A stretch of DNA of 47,215 nt from Pseudomonas avellanae BPIC 631 (GTDB lineage Bacteria; Pseudomonadota; Gammaproteobacteria; Pseudomonadales; Pseudomonadaceae), in the NCBI RefSeq assembly GCF_000444135.1, contig NZ_ATDK01000564.1:1-47215 (forward strand), given 5' to 3'. Below are positions 1 to 7,106 of the stretch, piece by piece (positions within the stretch are counted from its first letter, which is position 1; the number at the start of each line of letters is the position of its first letter). The position numbers and the translations under genes were made by a program. The notes under the pieces are model-generated. The model was not told the origin of the DNA. It was given only the letters and a program-made list of their open reading frames with translations, and ran no database searches.

Positions 1-10
1 TAAGTGAACA

Positions 11-36
11 GCATTGCGCAGCGATGCGGGTTTTTT
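11..36 (+). terminator. possible terminator hairpin converging on efp
   Basis: GCATTGC (11-17) and GCGATGC (21-27) form a short stem with one G-T pair, followed by GGG and six Ts (31-36). It would end a plus-strand transcript that begins outside the window. The stem is short and the GGG sits between stem and T-run, so the call is tentative. Confidence 0.4.
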
Positions 37-61
37 GCGTAACGGGGTTACAAAACCATGC

Positions 62-631
62 TTACTTCGCACGGCCTTTGTAGGAACCGCCTTCACGGGT
101 ATCGATCTCGATCATGTCGCCGATTTCGATGAAGTCAGCAACGCTCAGCTCGGTGCCGTTTTTCAGTTTGGCAGGCTTCATGACCTTGCCCGACGTGTCG
201 CCGCGAGCGGAACCTTCGGTGTAGTCGACCTGACGCACGATAGTGGTCGGCAGTTCTACGGAAACCAGACGCTCTTCGAAGAATACGGCTTCGCAGACGT
301 CGGTCATGCCTTCTTCAACGAATGGCAGAACGCTTTCGATGTCTTCGGCGTTCAGCTCGTACATGGTGTAGTCGCTGGTGTCCATGAACGTGTAGGTGTC
401 ACCGCTGATGAAAGACAGGGTGGCTTCCTTGCGATCAAGGATCACGTCGTCCAGCTTGTCGTCAGCGCTGTAAACGATCTCGGTCTTGTAACCGGTCAGC
501 AGGTTTTTCAGCTTGGTCTTCATGATCGCGCTGTTACGACCGGATTTGGTGAATTCAGCTTTCTGAACCAGCCAAGGATCGTTTTCGAGACGGATCACAG
601 TACCGGGTTTCAGCTCTTTACCAGTTTTCAT
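62..631 (-). CDS. efp: translation elongation factor P
   Basis: EF-P binds the ribosome between the P and E sites and relieves stalling at consecutive prolines. The 189-residue length is standard. The start at 631 begins [10 protein letters not shown], the usual N-terminus; the longer open frame to 721 runs through an intergenic hairpin and is not used. The modification loop reads SGRN with Arg at position 32, the residue rhamnosylated in pseudomonads, rather than the Lys of the E. coli type. This fits the EarP gene directly upstream on the same strand. The KOW-like N-terminal domain and two OB domains fill the whole length. It should be essential or nearly so for polyproline proteins. Confidence 0.97.
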   Translation of the reverse strand: MKTGKELKPGTVIRLENDPWLVQKAEFTKSGRNSAIMKTKLKNLLTGYKTEIVYSADDKLDDVILDRKEATLSFISGDTYTFMDTSDYTMYELNAEDIESVLPFVEEGMTDVCEAVFFEERLVSVELPTTIVRQVDYTEGSARGDTSGKVMKPAKLKNGTELSVADFIEIGDMIEIDTREGGSYKGRAK

Positions 632-663
632 TGCATATATCCGAATTTGGATGGAATTAACCA

Positions 664-714
664 AAGGCTCTGTACGAGAAACAGCCTGCGCAGGCATTTT
701 TCGTACAGAGCCTT
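664..714 (-). promoter_or_regulatory. nested hairpin between earP and efp
   Basis: A perfect 14-bp inverted repeat (664-677 with 701-714) encloses a second perfect 12-bp palindrome, GCCTGCGCAGGC (684-695). The element lies 17 bases past the earP stop and 33 bases before the efp start. On the minus strand it is followed by TTTGG rather than a long T-run, so it could be a leaky terminator, an attenuator that sets the EarP to EF-P ratio, or an RNA processing site. The function is not shown by sequence alone. Confidence 0.6.
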
Positions 715-730
715 GTATCAAGGCCGCATA

Positions 731-1867
731 TCATAGCGAATTTCCATAAAACTGCACCAGCGCCGTGGCAAGATCAGTCTGTGCGGCTTGTTGCTGGCAC
801 CAACGTTCGGCGTGTTTTTCGATTTGCGCCCAGTCTCCGGTGAGTGCCTGCCAGCTTTCGCTCAGGTCGCAGCCAGTGTTCCAGCTCTGCCAGAACCGAT
901 TCACGGCCTGCGCCGCCTCAGGCGCAAGACCCGCCAGATAGAGCGCTAAAAACGCATCGAGCTTGGGCAGGTGGGCGTCTTCTTCCTGCTGATAGATGTG
1001 CCAGAGCATTGGCCGCCCTGCCCATTGTGCACGCACAAACGAGTCTTCGCCGCGCACCACGTTGAAATCGCAACTCCAGAGCAGTTGATCGTAGCGTTCC
1101 TGTCGGATGAACGGTAAAACCTGGACCGTCAGCGCCCCCCTGGCCTGCACCATTCCGGCGTGCAATTCACTCTCGCCACCGAGCCAGCGCTGCACATCCG
1201 CCAGAATGCGTCCTTCCGGCACCAGCAGGTGGTTCGGGCGGCTGTCGCTGGCCAGCGCGTCGAGCCAGCTGTCCAGTCGCGGGTTCTCATAGGCAAACAC
1301 CGAGATCAGGCGTGCGCCAGCCAACGGCTCGACGTTCAGTTCCTGCAGAAATGATTGCTGTAACGCCTTGTTCTGCTGAAACGCCTGACGCTGAATGATC
1401 AGGTTTCTTTCGCGCAACAGGCCACCGGTGGTGTCCGCAAAACCTGGGAAGAAAAAGAATTTCTTCAAACCGTTCATTTGCGGCGAAGGCAAAGCGTGGC
1501 AACCCGAGACCCAGTCTTCTGCGCTGAGGTACTCAAGGTTCAGCCACAGCGGCCTTGGCGAGCGCTGCAGCATTGATTCGGTGTACGACGTCGGCAGTCG
1601 GCAGGCGAAGGCTTCGATTACAACGTCGGGCACGGTGGTGCTGACCCAGTCCGCCGGCCACTGGCAAACGTTGACGCCCTCACGCTGTTGCTGCGAGGCG
1701 CAAGGATCGGCATCGGGACACAGGCGAACAAAGGCCGCAAGATCATCAATCCACAAGCGCACCTGCACGTCATGTTCGGCAACCAGTTGGCGTGCCAGAC
1801 GCCAGGTCACACCCGCATCACCGTAGTTGTCGACTACGCTGCAAAAAATGTCCCAAGAGGGTTTCAT
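731..1867 (-). CDS. earP: EF-P arginine rhamnosyltransferase EarP
   Basis: EarP transfers rhamnose from dTDP-rhamnose to Arg32 of EF-P. The 378-residue protein begins MKPSWDIFCS and has the DNYGDAG motif that places Asp at positions 13 and 17, the conserved active-site aspartates of the family (formerly DUF2331). A C-terminal RGEDSFVRAQWAG segment corresponds to the nucleotide-sugar binding loop of this GT-B fold. The start at 1867 was chosen because the family begins there; the open frame to 1996 adds 43 residues unlike the family. It lies directly upstream of efp on the same strand, so enzyme and substrate are probably co-transcribed, with a hairpin in between. Confidence 0.95.
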   Translation of the reverse strand: MKPSWDIFCSVVDNYGDAGVTWRLARQLVAEHDVQVRLWIDDLAAFVRLCPDADPCASQQQREGVNVCQWPADWVSTTVPDVVIEAFACRLPTSYTESMLQRSPRPLWLNLEYLSAEDWVSGCHALPSPQMNGLKKFFFFPGFADTTGGLLRERNLIIQRQAFQQNKALQQSFLQELNVEPLAGARLISVFAYENPRLDSWLDALASDSRPNHLLVPEGRILADVQRWLGGESELHAGMVQARGALTVQVLPFIRQERYDQLLWSCDFNVVRGEDSFVRAQWAGRPMLWHIYQQEEDAHLPKLDAFLALYLAGLAPEAAQAVNRFWQSWNTGCDLSESWQALTGDWAQIEKHAERWCQQQAAQTDLATALVQFYGNSL

Positions 1868-2051
1868 CCTGGCTCCCTGAGTCTGGATGGAGAAAAACCC
1901 TGATTGTCGTTCAAAACGTTGCTCAGCCACCAGTTCGGTCACCGCCCTGACAACAATGATGAGCACATCGGGGAAAACGCGCAGCGCAGTTTTCATGCCC
2001 GGCCGTCAGGCATGGCACAATCGTATCTGTTGCCCTGCAAGGAGTTCAGCC

Positions 2052-2456
2052 ATGTCATCGCCCACCCGCCGTCGCGACCTGTACGTGTCGTTGAAGTTGA
2101 TCGTCTGCATTGCACTCGGCATCTGGCTGGGTGCCTTGGCGGTGTTTCTCACCGGCCTGTTGTATTACAAAAGCCTGCCACCTGCGCAAACCCAGGCGCT
2201 GGACAACGCCGCCGCCCAACTCAGTGCCCCGCCCGGACAAAAAGCCGGCAACACGGCGGCGGCCGAGCCCGAGACTGAAATGTTTCGCAAGTACCAGCAA
2301 AGCCTGCGCGAAAGCGAGGCCCGTCAGGCTCGTGAACAGGCCCAGGAGCAACAACAGCGTACCTTCAACCGTCCGAAATGTGATTTCTGGATGCAACAGG
2401 ATCGCACCGCGCCCAGCGAGAAAAGCCGTGCCAGCATCAATCAGTACTGTGGATAA
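2052..2456 (+). CDS. single-pass membrane protein, function unknown
   Basis: A 134-residue protein starting MSSPTRRRDLYVS. One strong membrane segment spans about residues 14-36 (LIVCIALGIWLGALAVFLTG). A Gln/Glu/Arg-rich, probably helical stretch follows (about 75-105), then a short tail with two cysteines (KCDFWM near the end and YCG at the terminus) that could form a disulfide. Basic residues before the membrane segment suggest N-in topology with the tail in the periplasm. The stop is 3 bases before the Gre-like gene, so the two are likely one transcript. It is divergent from earP. I do not recognise a named family. Confidence 0.8.
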   Translation: MSSPTRRRDLYVSLKLIVCIALGIWLGALAVFLTGLLYYKSLPPAQTQALDNAAAQLSAPPGQKAGNTAAAEPETEMFRKYQQSLRESEARQAREQAQEQQQRTFNRPKCDFWMQQDRTAPSEKSRASINQYCG

Positions 2457-2459
2457 ACC

Positions 2460-2942
2460 ATGAACAAGCGGGACGTATTGCAACTGATCATCGACAAGCT
2501 GGAAATCGATCTGGACATTGCACAGCGGGCGGCCCAAACCGCTTACGAGACGGCCACCCACGAAGAGAACATCGCCGAAAACAAGTACGACACGCTGGGG
2601 CTGGAAGCGTCTTATCTCGCCGCAGGTCAGGCACGGCGCGTCGAGGAAATACGTCAGTCATTGACGCTGTATCAGAACTGGTCGCTCAAGCCATTCGATG
2701 AATCACGCGGCATTCAGACCGGTGATCTTGTCGTGGTCGAGGCGCAGGACGGTCAGACCCGGTATCTGTTTCTGGGGCCTGACGCTGCGGGCCTGAAGGT
2801 CAGTGCGGGCGATCGGCTGATCACCGTGATCACCGCCCGGGCACCGCTGGGGCAAAGCCTGCTGGGCAGGTTCGAGGACGATGCCGTACAGATTGTCATC
2901 AATGGCAGCGGACAATCCTACGAAATCACACAAACGTTGTGA
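2460..2942 (+). CDS. GreA/GreB-like transcription factor
   Basis: A 160-residue protein with the layout of Gre factors: an N-terminal helical hairpin (about residues 5-75) and a C-terminal FKBP-like beta domain (about 85-158, starting GDLVVVEAQDGQ). Gre proteins enter the secondary channel of RNA polymerase and trigger transcript cleavage through two acidic residues at the hairpin tip. Here the tip region reads NKYDTLGLEA, so acidic residues are present but spaced differently from the D-x-x-E of GreA. Cleavage activity is therefore uncertain; a competitor or modulator role is possible. It follows the membrane protein gene by 3 bases. Confidence 0.75.
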   Translation: MNKRDVLQLIIDKLEIDLDIAQRAAQTAYETATHEENIAENKYDTLGLEASYLAAGQARRVEEIRQSLTLYQNWSLKPFDESRGIQTGDLVVVEAQDGQTRYLFLGPDAAGLKVSAGDRLITVITARAPLGQSLLGRFEDDAVQIVINGSGQSYEITQTL

Positions 2943-3065
2943 CACAACCATCATCTACAGGGTTGATCGCGCCAAGTTTTTATGAGTAAGGTGAACCGTC
3001 GCCATAACCACCGCAACCGGGGCAACACTCAAGCAAGCAAGGACTAAAACCCAAGGAGATTTTTC

Positions 3066-3272
3066 ATGACGAACGTCATCGCATTCCCTGACGCCCATGA
3101 ACGTGATCGCCTGAAGTCCAGTCAAGATCCGGCGTTGAGATACCTGAACAAGAAAGAGCGACAGCTGATCGACCAATTGCGGTCGACCAGCCATGCGGGA
3201 AGGCAGTACGTTTACGACTATGCAAGCATCATGCATTTGTCCAGGCCGTTGTACCCCGAGCCAGTCGATTGA
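3066..3272 (+). CDS. small conserved-looking protein, function unknown
   Basis: A 68-residue, charged, soluble protein beginning MTNVIAFPDA. A good ribosome site, AAGGAG (3053-3058), sits 7 bases before the ATG, and a hairpin lies 30 bases after the stop, so it looks like a free-standing gene. The sequence is helical with a KKERQLIDQLRS stretch in the middle. No membrane segment, signal peptide or cysteine is present. I do not recognise a family. Confidence 0.7.
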   Translation: MTNVIAFPDAHERDRLKSSQDPALRYLNKKERQLIDQLRSTSHAGRQYVYDYASIMHLSRPLYPEPVD

Positions 3273-3301
3273 CTGCGCTCGCGTAACCCGCCTGACTGTG
3301 G

Positions 3302-3328
3302 GCTGCGCCGGTGAAACGGCGCAGCTTT
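3302..3328. terminator. hairpin between converging genes
   Basis: GCTGCGCCG (3302-3310) pairs perfectly with CGGCGCAGC (3317-3325) around the loop GTGAAA, followed by TTT on the plus strand. It sits between the 68-aa gene (+) and the permease (-) and probably terminates the former. The T-run is short. Confidence 0.55.
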
Positions 3329-3347
3329 CAAGGCGTGCTGCCTGGGA

Positions 3348-4625
3348 TCAGCGCGTCAGCGAGAAGATCAGCGCCGAAATAGCCACCAGACCTGCGGCAA
3401 TGACAAAGTAGTTGGACCATGCACCTGCATATTTGCGCATGGAAGGCACCTTGTAGATCGCATACATCGGCATCAGAAACAGCAACACCGAAATCACTGG
3501 CCCGCCCAGGTTCTCGATCATCCCCAGAATGCTTGGGTCGAGCGTTGCCACTATCCAGCACACCACCAGCATGAACGCGGCGGTCATACGGTCCAGCGCT
3601 TTCGCTGCAGGACGACGCCCGGATTTCAGAACCAGCCCTTTCAAGCCCTCGCTGGCGCCAATGTAGTGGCCGAGAAACGATTTGGAAATCGCTACGAAGG
3701 CAATCAGCGGCGCAACGAACGCGATAGTCGGGTTGTTGAAGTGGTTGGCCAGGTAAGACAGGATCGAGATGTTCTGCGCCTTGGCTTCAGCCAGTTGAGC
3801 GGGCGAAAGGGTCAGCACGCAACTGAACACGAAGAACAGCACCATCACCACCATCAAAACGTGGGCGCGGGCCAGAATCTGCGAACTGCGTACCTCGGCA
3901 TTCTCGCCGTATTGGCGTTTCTGATCGACCGCAAAGGCCGAGATGATCGGCGCATGGTTGAAAGAGAACACCATCACCGGAATCGCCAGCCAAAGGGTCG
4001 ACAAAAACGCCGAGGGCTCAGGCATCGTGGTAGCGGTGCTGAGGATACCGCCGGTCCAGTGTGGAATCAGAAACATGGCCAGAAACAGCAGCGCGACGAT
4101 AAACGGATAAATCATCACGCTCATGGCCTTGACGATGAATCGCTCACCGCAGCGAACCAGCGCCAGCAGGCCCATGATCAGCACGAACGCCAGTACGGCA
4201 CGCGGCGGCGGCGCTATGTGCAATTGGTGTTCAAGAAAGCTGCCCACGGTATTGGTGAGGGCTACGCTGTAAATCAACAGGATCGGGAAGATCGCGAAGA
4301 AGTACAGCAAGGTGATCATCGCGCCGGCGCTTTTGCCGAAATGCTGTTCGACCACTTCAGTGATGTCGGCCCCCTCACGCCCGGACAGTACGAAGCGGGT
4401 CAGGCCACGGTGTGCATAAAACGTCATCGGGAATGCCAGCAGCGCGAGAGCCATCAGTGGCCAGAAGCCGCCGATGCCTGCGTTGATGGGCAAGAACAGC
4501 GTACCTGCGCCAATGGCGGTACCGAACAATCCGAGCATCCAGGTGGTGTCATTACGGTTCCAAGAGGCGATGCTCTCGGGAGCTACATCCAGGCGTTCTA
4601 CGACGCCGTTAGCTTGATCGTTCAT
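3348..4625 (-). CDS. amino-acid permease of the HAAAP family (serine/threonine type)
   Basis: A 425-residue polytopic inner-membrane protein with about eleven hydrophobic segments. After a 30-residue cytoplasmic start, the first helix carries LGLFGTAIGAGTLFLPINAG, the hallmark glycine-rich unwound helix of the hydroxy and aromatic amino-acid permease family (SdaC, TdcC, Mtr, TyrP). The pattern is closest to SdaC/TdcC-type serine or threonine proton symporters, but the substrate cannot be fixed from sequence. The start MNDQANGVVER at 4625 was preferred over an upstream frame that adds ten residues. It is transcribed alone, divergent from the thioredoxin gene. Confidence 0.85.
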   Translation of the reverse strand: MNDQANGVVERLDVAPESIASWNRNDTTWMLGLFGTAIGAGTLFLPINAGIGGFWPLMALALLAFPMTFYAHRGLTRFVLSGREGADITEVVEQHFGKSAGAMITLLYFFAIFPILLIYSVALTNTVGSFLEHQLHIAPPPRAVLAFVLIMGLLALVRCGERFIVKAMSVMIYPFIVALLFLAMFLIPHWTGGILSTATTMPEPSAFLSTLWLAIPVMVFSFNHAPIISAFAVDQKRQYGENAEVRSSQILARAHVLMVVMVLFFVFSCVLTLSPAQLAEAKAQNISILSYLANHFNNPTIAFVAPLIAFVAISKSFLGHYIGASEGLKGLVLKSGRRPAAKALDRMTAAFMLVVCWIVATLDPSILGMIENLGGPVISVLLFLMPMYAIYKVPSMRKYAGAWSNYFVIAAGLVAISALIFSLTR

Positions 4626-5015
4626 CCGGTCGACTCTCCGTGGCCGGTTTATCAAAAAGGGCAGCGCGTCGAAAAAGCCGGCAGTTCAGCGCTCCCCTCG
4701 AAAACAGCGGGCGAGATTCTCCGGGATTGACGGCAGAAGTCAAAGCTTTGTAGGACAAGAATTGCCGAGCGACGGGCGACCAATGCAACGCACGCCTCGG
4801 GGGCGAAGGGCTGGCGGGCAATTGACCATTTGTCCTGCGCGCCGCTTTTTTTGCAGGCCGCGCGCTCATCGGCAGCTCTGGGCGACATCACATTCAGGCA
4901 CAGTTCTGCATTTTGATCGAAAGGAAACGGGCGATACCATCGCCGCGCGCGCATCCAGACGGCATCTGATGGGCCTGCGTCAGGCCATTTCGCAGAAATC
5001 ATTCAAGAGCTGAAC
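4626..5015. other. 390-bp divergent intergenic region
   Basis: No convincing gene here. The open frames on both strands are arginine- and serine-rich translations of GC-rich DNA without ribosome sites. The region must hold the divergent promoters for the permease and the TlpA-like gene. I cannot pick out clear -35/-10 pairs. Confidence 0.6.
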
Positions 5016-5858
5016 ATGATGTTGAGTATCAACGCAGGACCGTTTGCCCTCGCACTCACCCATTTGCTGCTGCTGATCGCACTGGTCACGGCCACCTTGA
5101 TCGAGGCCAGGTTCACGCGGCGTACCCACGCAAAAAAGACAGCGGTATTCAGCCTGTTCATCCTCGGGGTCGTGGCAGCACGTATCGCCTTTGTGCTGAC
5201 CTATTTCACGCAATACAGCGATGTGCCCTGGAAGGCCCTGGACATACGTGATGGCGGCTTTATGGTCTGGCCGGGCATTGCCGCTGCCATTCTGGGCGGC
5301 TTGCTGATCGGCTGGCGTCGTCCTGAACAACGTCGTGCACTGGCGTTCAGCATGACAGCGGGATTGGCGATCTGGCTGCTGGGTGGCTGGCTATTGAACA
5401 GCTACCAACAAGGTGCGCCCCTTCCGCAAACCACGCTGCGCACCCTGCATGGCGAACCGGTCAGCGTCGCTGAATACCGAGGCAAGCCGGTGGTCATCAA
5501 CCTTTGGGCGACCTGGTGCCCTCCCTGTCGCCGGGAAATGCCCGTGCTGCGAGACATGCAACTGGAGCGCGAAGACATCGTATTTGTGTTCGTCAACCAG
5601 GCCGAAAGCGCGCAGATCGTGAGCGATTACCTGTCCAGACAGCAACTGGTGCTAAGCAACAGCTTTCTGGATCCAGAGGGAGAGTTCGCCCGCGAGGTCG
5701 GCTCGGCAGCCATGCCCACCACGCTTTTTTATTCATCGGACGGACGCCTGACAGGCAGTCATATGGGCGAAATGTCCAGAGCCAGCCTCACTCATTACCT
5801 GGACAGCCAGACGGGATCCCGATCAGCTGTTTCCGGTACAAGTTCTCATCGCGATTGA
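5016..5858 (+). CDS. membrane-anchored TlpA-type thiol-disulfide reductase with Lgt-like N-terminus
   Basis: A 280-residue protein in two parts. Residues 1-130 hold four membrane segments; the stretch RIAFVLTYF followed by DGGFMVWPG and a glycine-rich helix resembles part of prolipoprotein diacylglyceryl transferase (Lgt). Residues 135-265 are a periplasmic thioredoxin fold of the TlpA/DsbE/ResA type with active site WATWCPPCRREMP and a cis-proline AMPTT. Such proteins keep cysteines of cytochrome c or other periplasmic targets reduced. No ccm or dsbD gene is nearby, so the partner that supplies electrons is unknown. Two ATGs in tandem (5016 and 5019) could serve as start. Confidence 0.85.
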   Translation: MMLSINAGPFALALTHLLLLIALVTATLIEARFTRRTHAKKTAVFSLFILGVVAARIAFVLTYFTQYSDVPWKALDIRDGGFMVWPGIAAAILGGLLIGWRRPEQRRALAFSMTAGLAIWLLGGWLLNSYQQGAPLPQTTLRTLHGEPVSVAEYRGKPVVINLWATWCPPCRREMPVLRDMQLEREDIVFVFVNQAESAQIVSDYLSRQQLVLSNSFLDPEGEFAREVGSAAMPTTLFYSSDGRLTGSHMGEMSRASLTHYLDSQTGSRSAVSGTSSHRD

Positions 5859-5931
5859 AAGCCTGCTGCATCGATTCATCTATCCATGTATAAATGCGCC
5901 TACACATTGGTCATCTCTGGAGGCTCAGCGC

Positions 5932-6501
5932 ATGCGTTACGCGCTCGATCATAAGGCCCAAACCCACCAGCGCATCGTCAAGGAAGCGTCCATGCGCTTT
6001 CGGCGCGACGGCATTGGTGCTACGGGCTTGCAACCATTGATGAAAGCACTCGGCTTGACCCATGGCGGTTTCTACGCGCATTTCAAATCCAAGGATGATC
6101 TTGTCGAACAGGCATTGAGTCACGCTCTCGACAATGTAAAAGGAATCACCAGCGAAGTTTTAGCCAGACAGGACTCGCTCAGTGAATTCATCGATCTCTA
6201 TCTCTCGACTACCAGCCGCGATGCGCAGGACGGCGGATGCCCGCTGCCTACCATGTGCCTGGAACTTGGACAGCGCGACCAACCCAGCGAGACGACGGAT
6301 AAAATCGTCCTTCATTTGCTGGAACTGTTCGAGAACTCCCTAGCGGGGACCGGTCTTGAGCCCAAAAGCGTACCGATCCTGTCGGCACTGGTAGGCGGGC
6401 TGGTACTTGCCCGCAGTGCTGCGGACGAAGAGTTGTCGGAGCGTATCCTCAATACGACCCGGGACTACCTCAAGCAGGAGATAAAAAAGAGCACTAGCTG
6501 A
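5932..6501 (+). CDS. TetR/AcrR family transcriptional repressor
   Basis: A 189-residue regulator. The N-terminal TetR helix-turn-helix covers about residues 10-55, with the family signature GLTHGGFYAHFKSKDDLVE in the recognition region. The remaining helical domain binds an unknown ligand; its CPLPTMCLE segment resembles the group of TetR proteins often found beside oxidoreductases or efflux genes. GGAGG lies about 9 bases before the ATG. It is 73 bases downstream of the thioredoxin gene on the same strand, so it could be co-transcribed or have its own promoter. A bidirectional terminator follows. Confidence 0.9.
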   Translation: MRYALDHKAQTHQRIVKEASMRFRRDGIGATGLQPLMKALGLTHGGFYAHFKSKDDLVEQALSHALDNVKGITSEVLARQDSLSEFIDLYLSTTSRDAQDGGCPLPTMCLELGQRDQPSETTDKIVLHLLELFENSLAGTGLEPKSVPILSALVGGLVLARSAADEELSERILNTTRDYLKQEIKKSTS

Positions 6502-6557
6502 TGCATCGAAATACTGAAACGTTCTCGGTGCGGTTTTTTACCCACCGCAACGTTCAT

Positions 6558-6593
6558 AAAAAACAGGCCGATCAATGATCGGCCTGTTTTTTT
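6558..6593. terminator. bidirectional Rho-independent terminator
   Basis: A perfect 16-bp stem (6558-6573 with 6577-6592) with loop AAT, flanked by an A-run on one side and a T-run on the other. It can serve both the TetR gene (+) and the ComEA-like gene (-), which converge here. Confidence 0.92.
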
Positions 6594-6608
6594 CAGCAAT
6601 GACAGCAG

Positions 6609-6947
6609 TCAGTCAACCGCCAGCTTATCGCGATTCTTTTCCAGAATGGCCTTGCCAATCCCTTTTACTTCAATCAGTTCTTCGATAGACGTAAAGTCGC
6701 CAGCCGTTTCTCTGTAAGCCACAATCGCGTCGGCTTTATTCTTGCCAATGCCGGACAGTTCCTTCTGAAGCGTTAACGCATCAGCGGTGTTGAGATTGAC
6801 TCTGTCGTCACGTTGCTCATGAACCGCAGCGGCCGCTACGTTTTCGGTGGGCGGTGGGGGCGGTGGGGACGCCGGTGTAGCGCTGACGGCAACCGAGGCA
6901 CTGGTGAGCAAGGCAAAGATCAAAGCACTGAACAGAGGGGTTCTCAT
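6609..6947 (-). CDS. ComEA-like secreted helix-hairpin-helix protein
   Basis: A 112-residue exported DNA-binding protein. Residues 1-24 form a signal peptide (LFSALIFALLTSASVAVSA), followed by a proline-rich linker with seven consecutive prolines, then a ComEA domain beginning VNLNTADA. Two helix-hairpin-helix motifs are visible, LSGIGKNKADAI and VKGIGKAILEK. In competent bacteria such proteins pull DNA through the envelope; many pseudomonads carry this gene next to wbpM without known competence. The start at 6947 gives the best signal peptide. Confidence 0.88.
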   Translation of the reverse strand: MRTPLFSALIFALLTSASVAVSATPASPPPPPPTENVAAAAVHEQRDDRVNLNTADALTLQKELSGIGKNKADAIVAYRETAGDFTSIEELIEVKGIGKAILEKNRDKLAVD

Positions 6948-7106
6948 AGATAACGCTCCATAGCAATTCAAGGCAGCATTCCAAATGCTGTGCCTGAAAC
7001 TTAGACCACTGCTTACCCATAGAAAAGAAGTTGAGCGTTGCGACCTGTTGCCATATCAATCAGCGTGTGTCCGTTATTGATCAGCCTGAACAATAACGGA
7101 CTGGAA

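Noticed and set aside
3348..4625. Naming the permease sdaC
   Set aside because: The family is clear but serine specificity cannot be separated from threonine or aromatic amino acids by eye.
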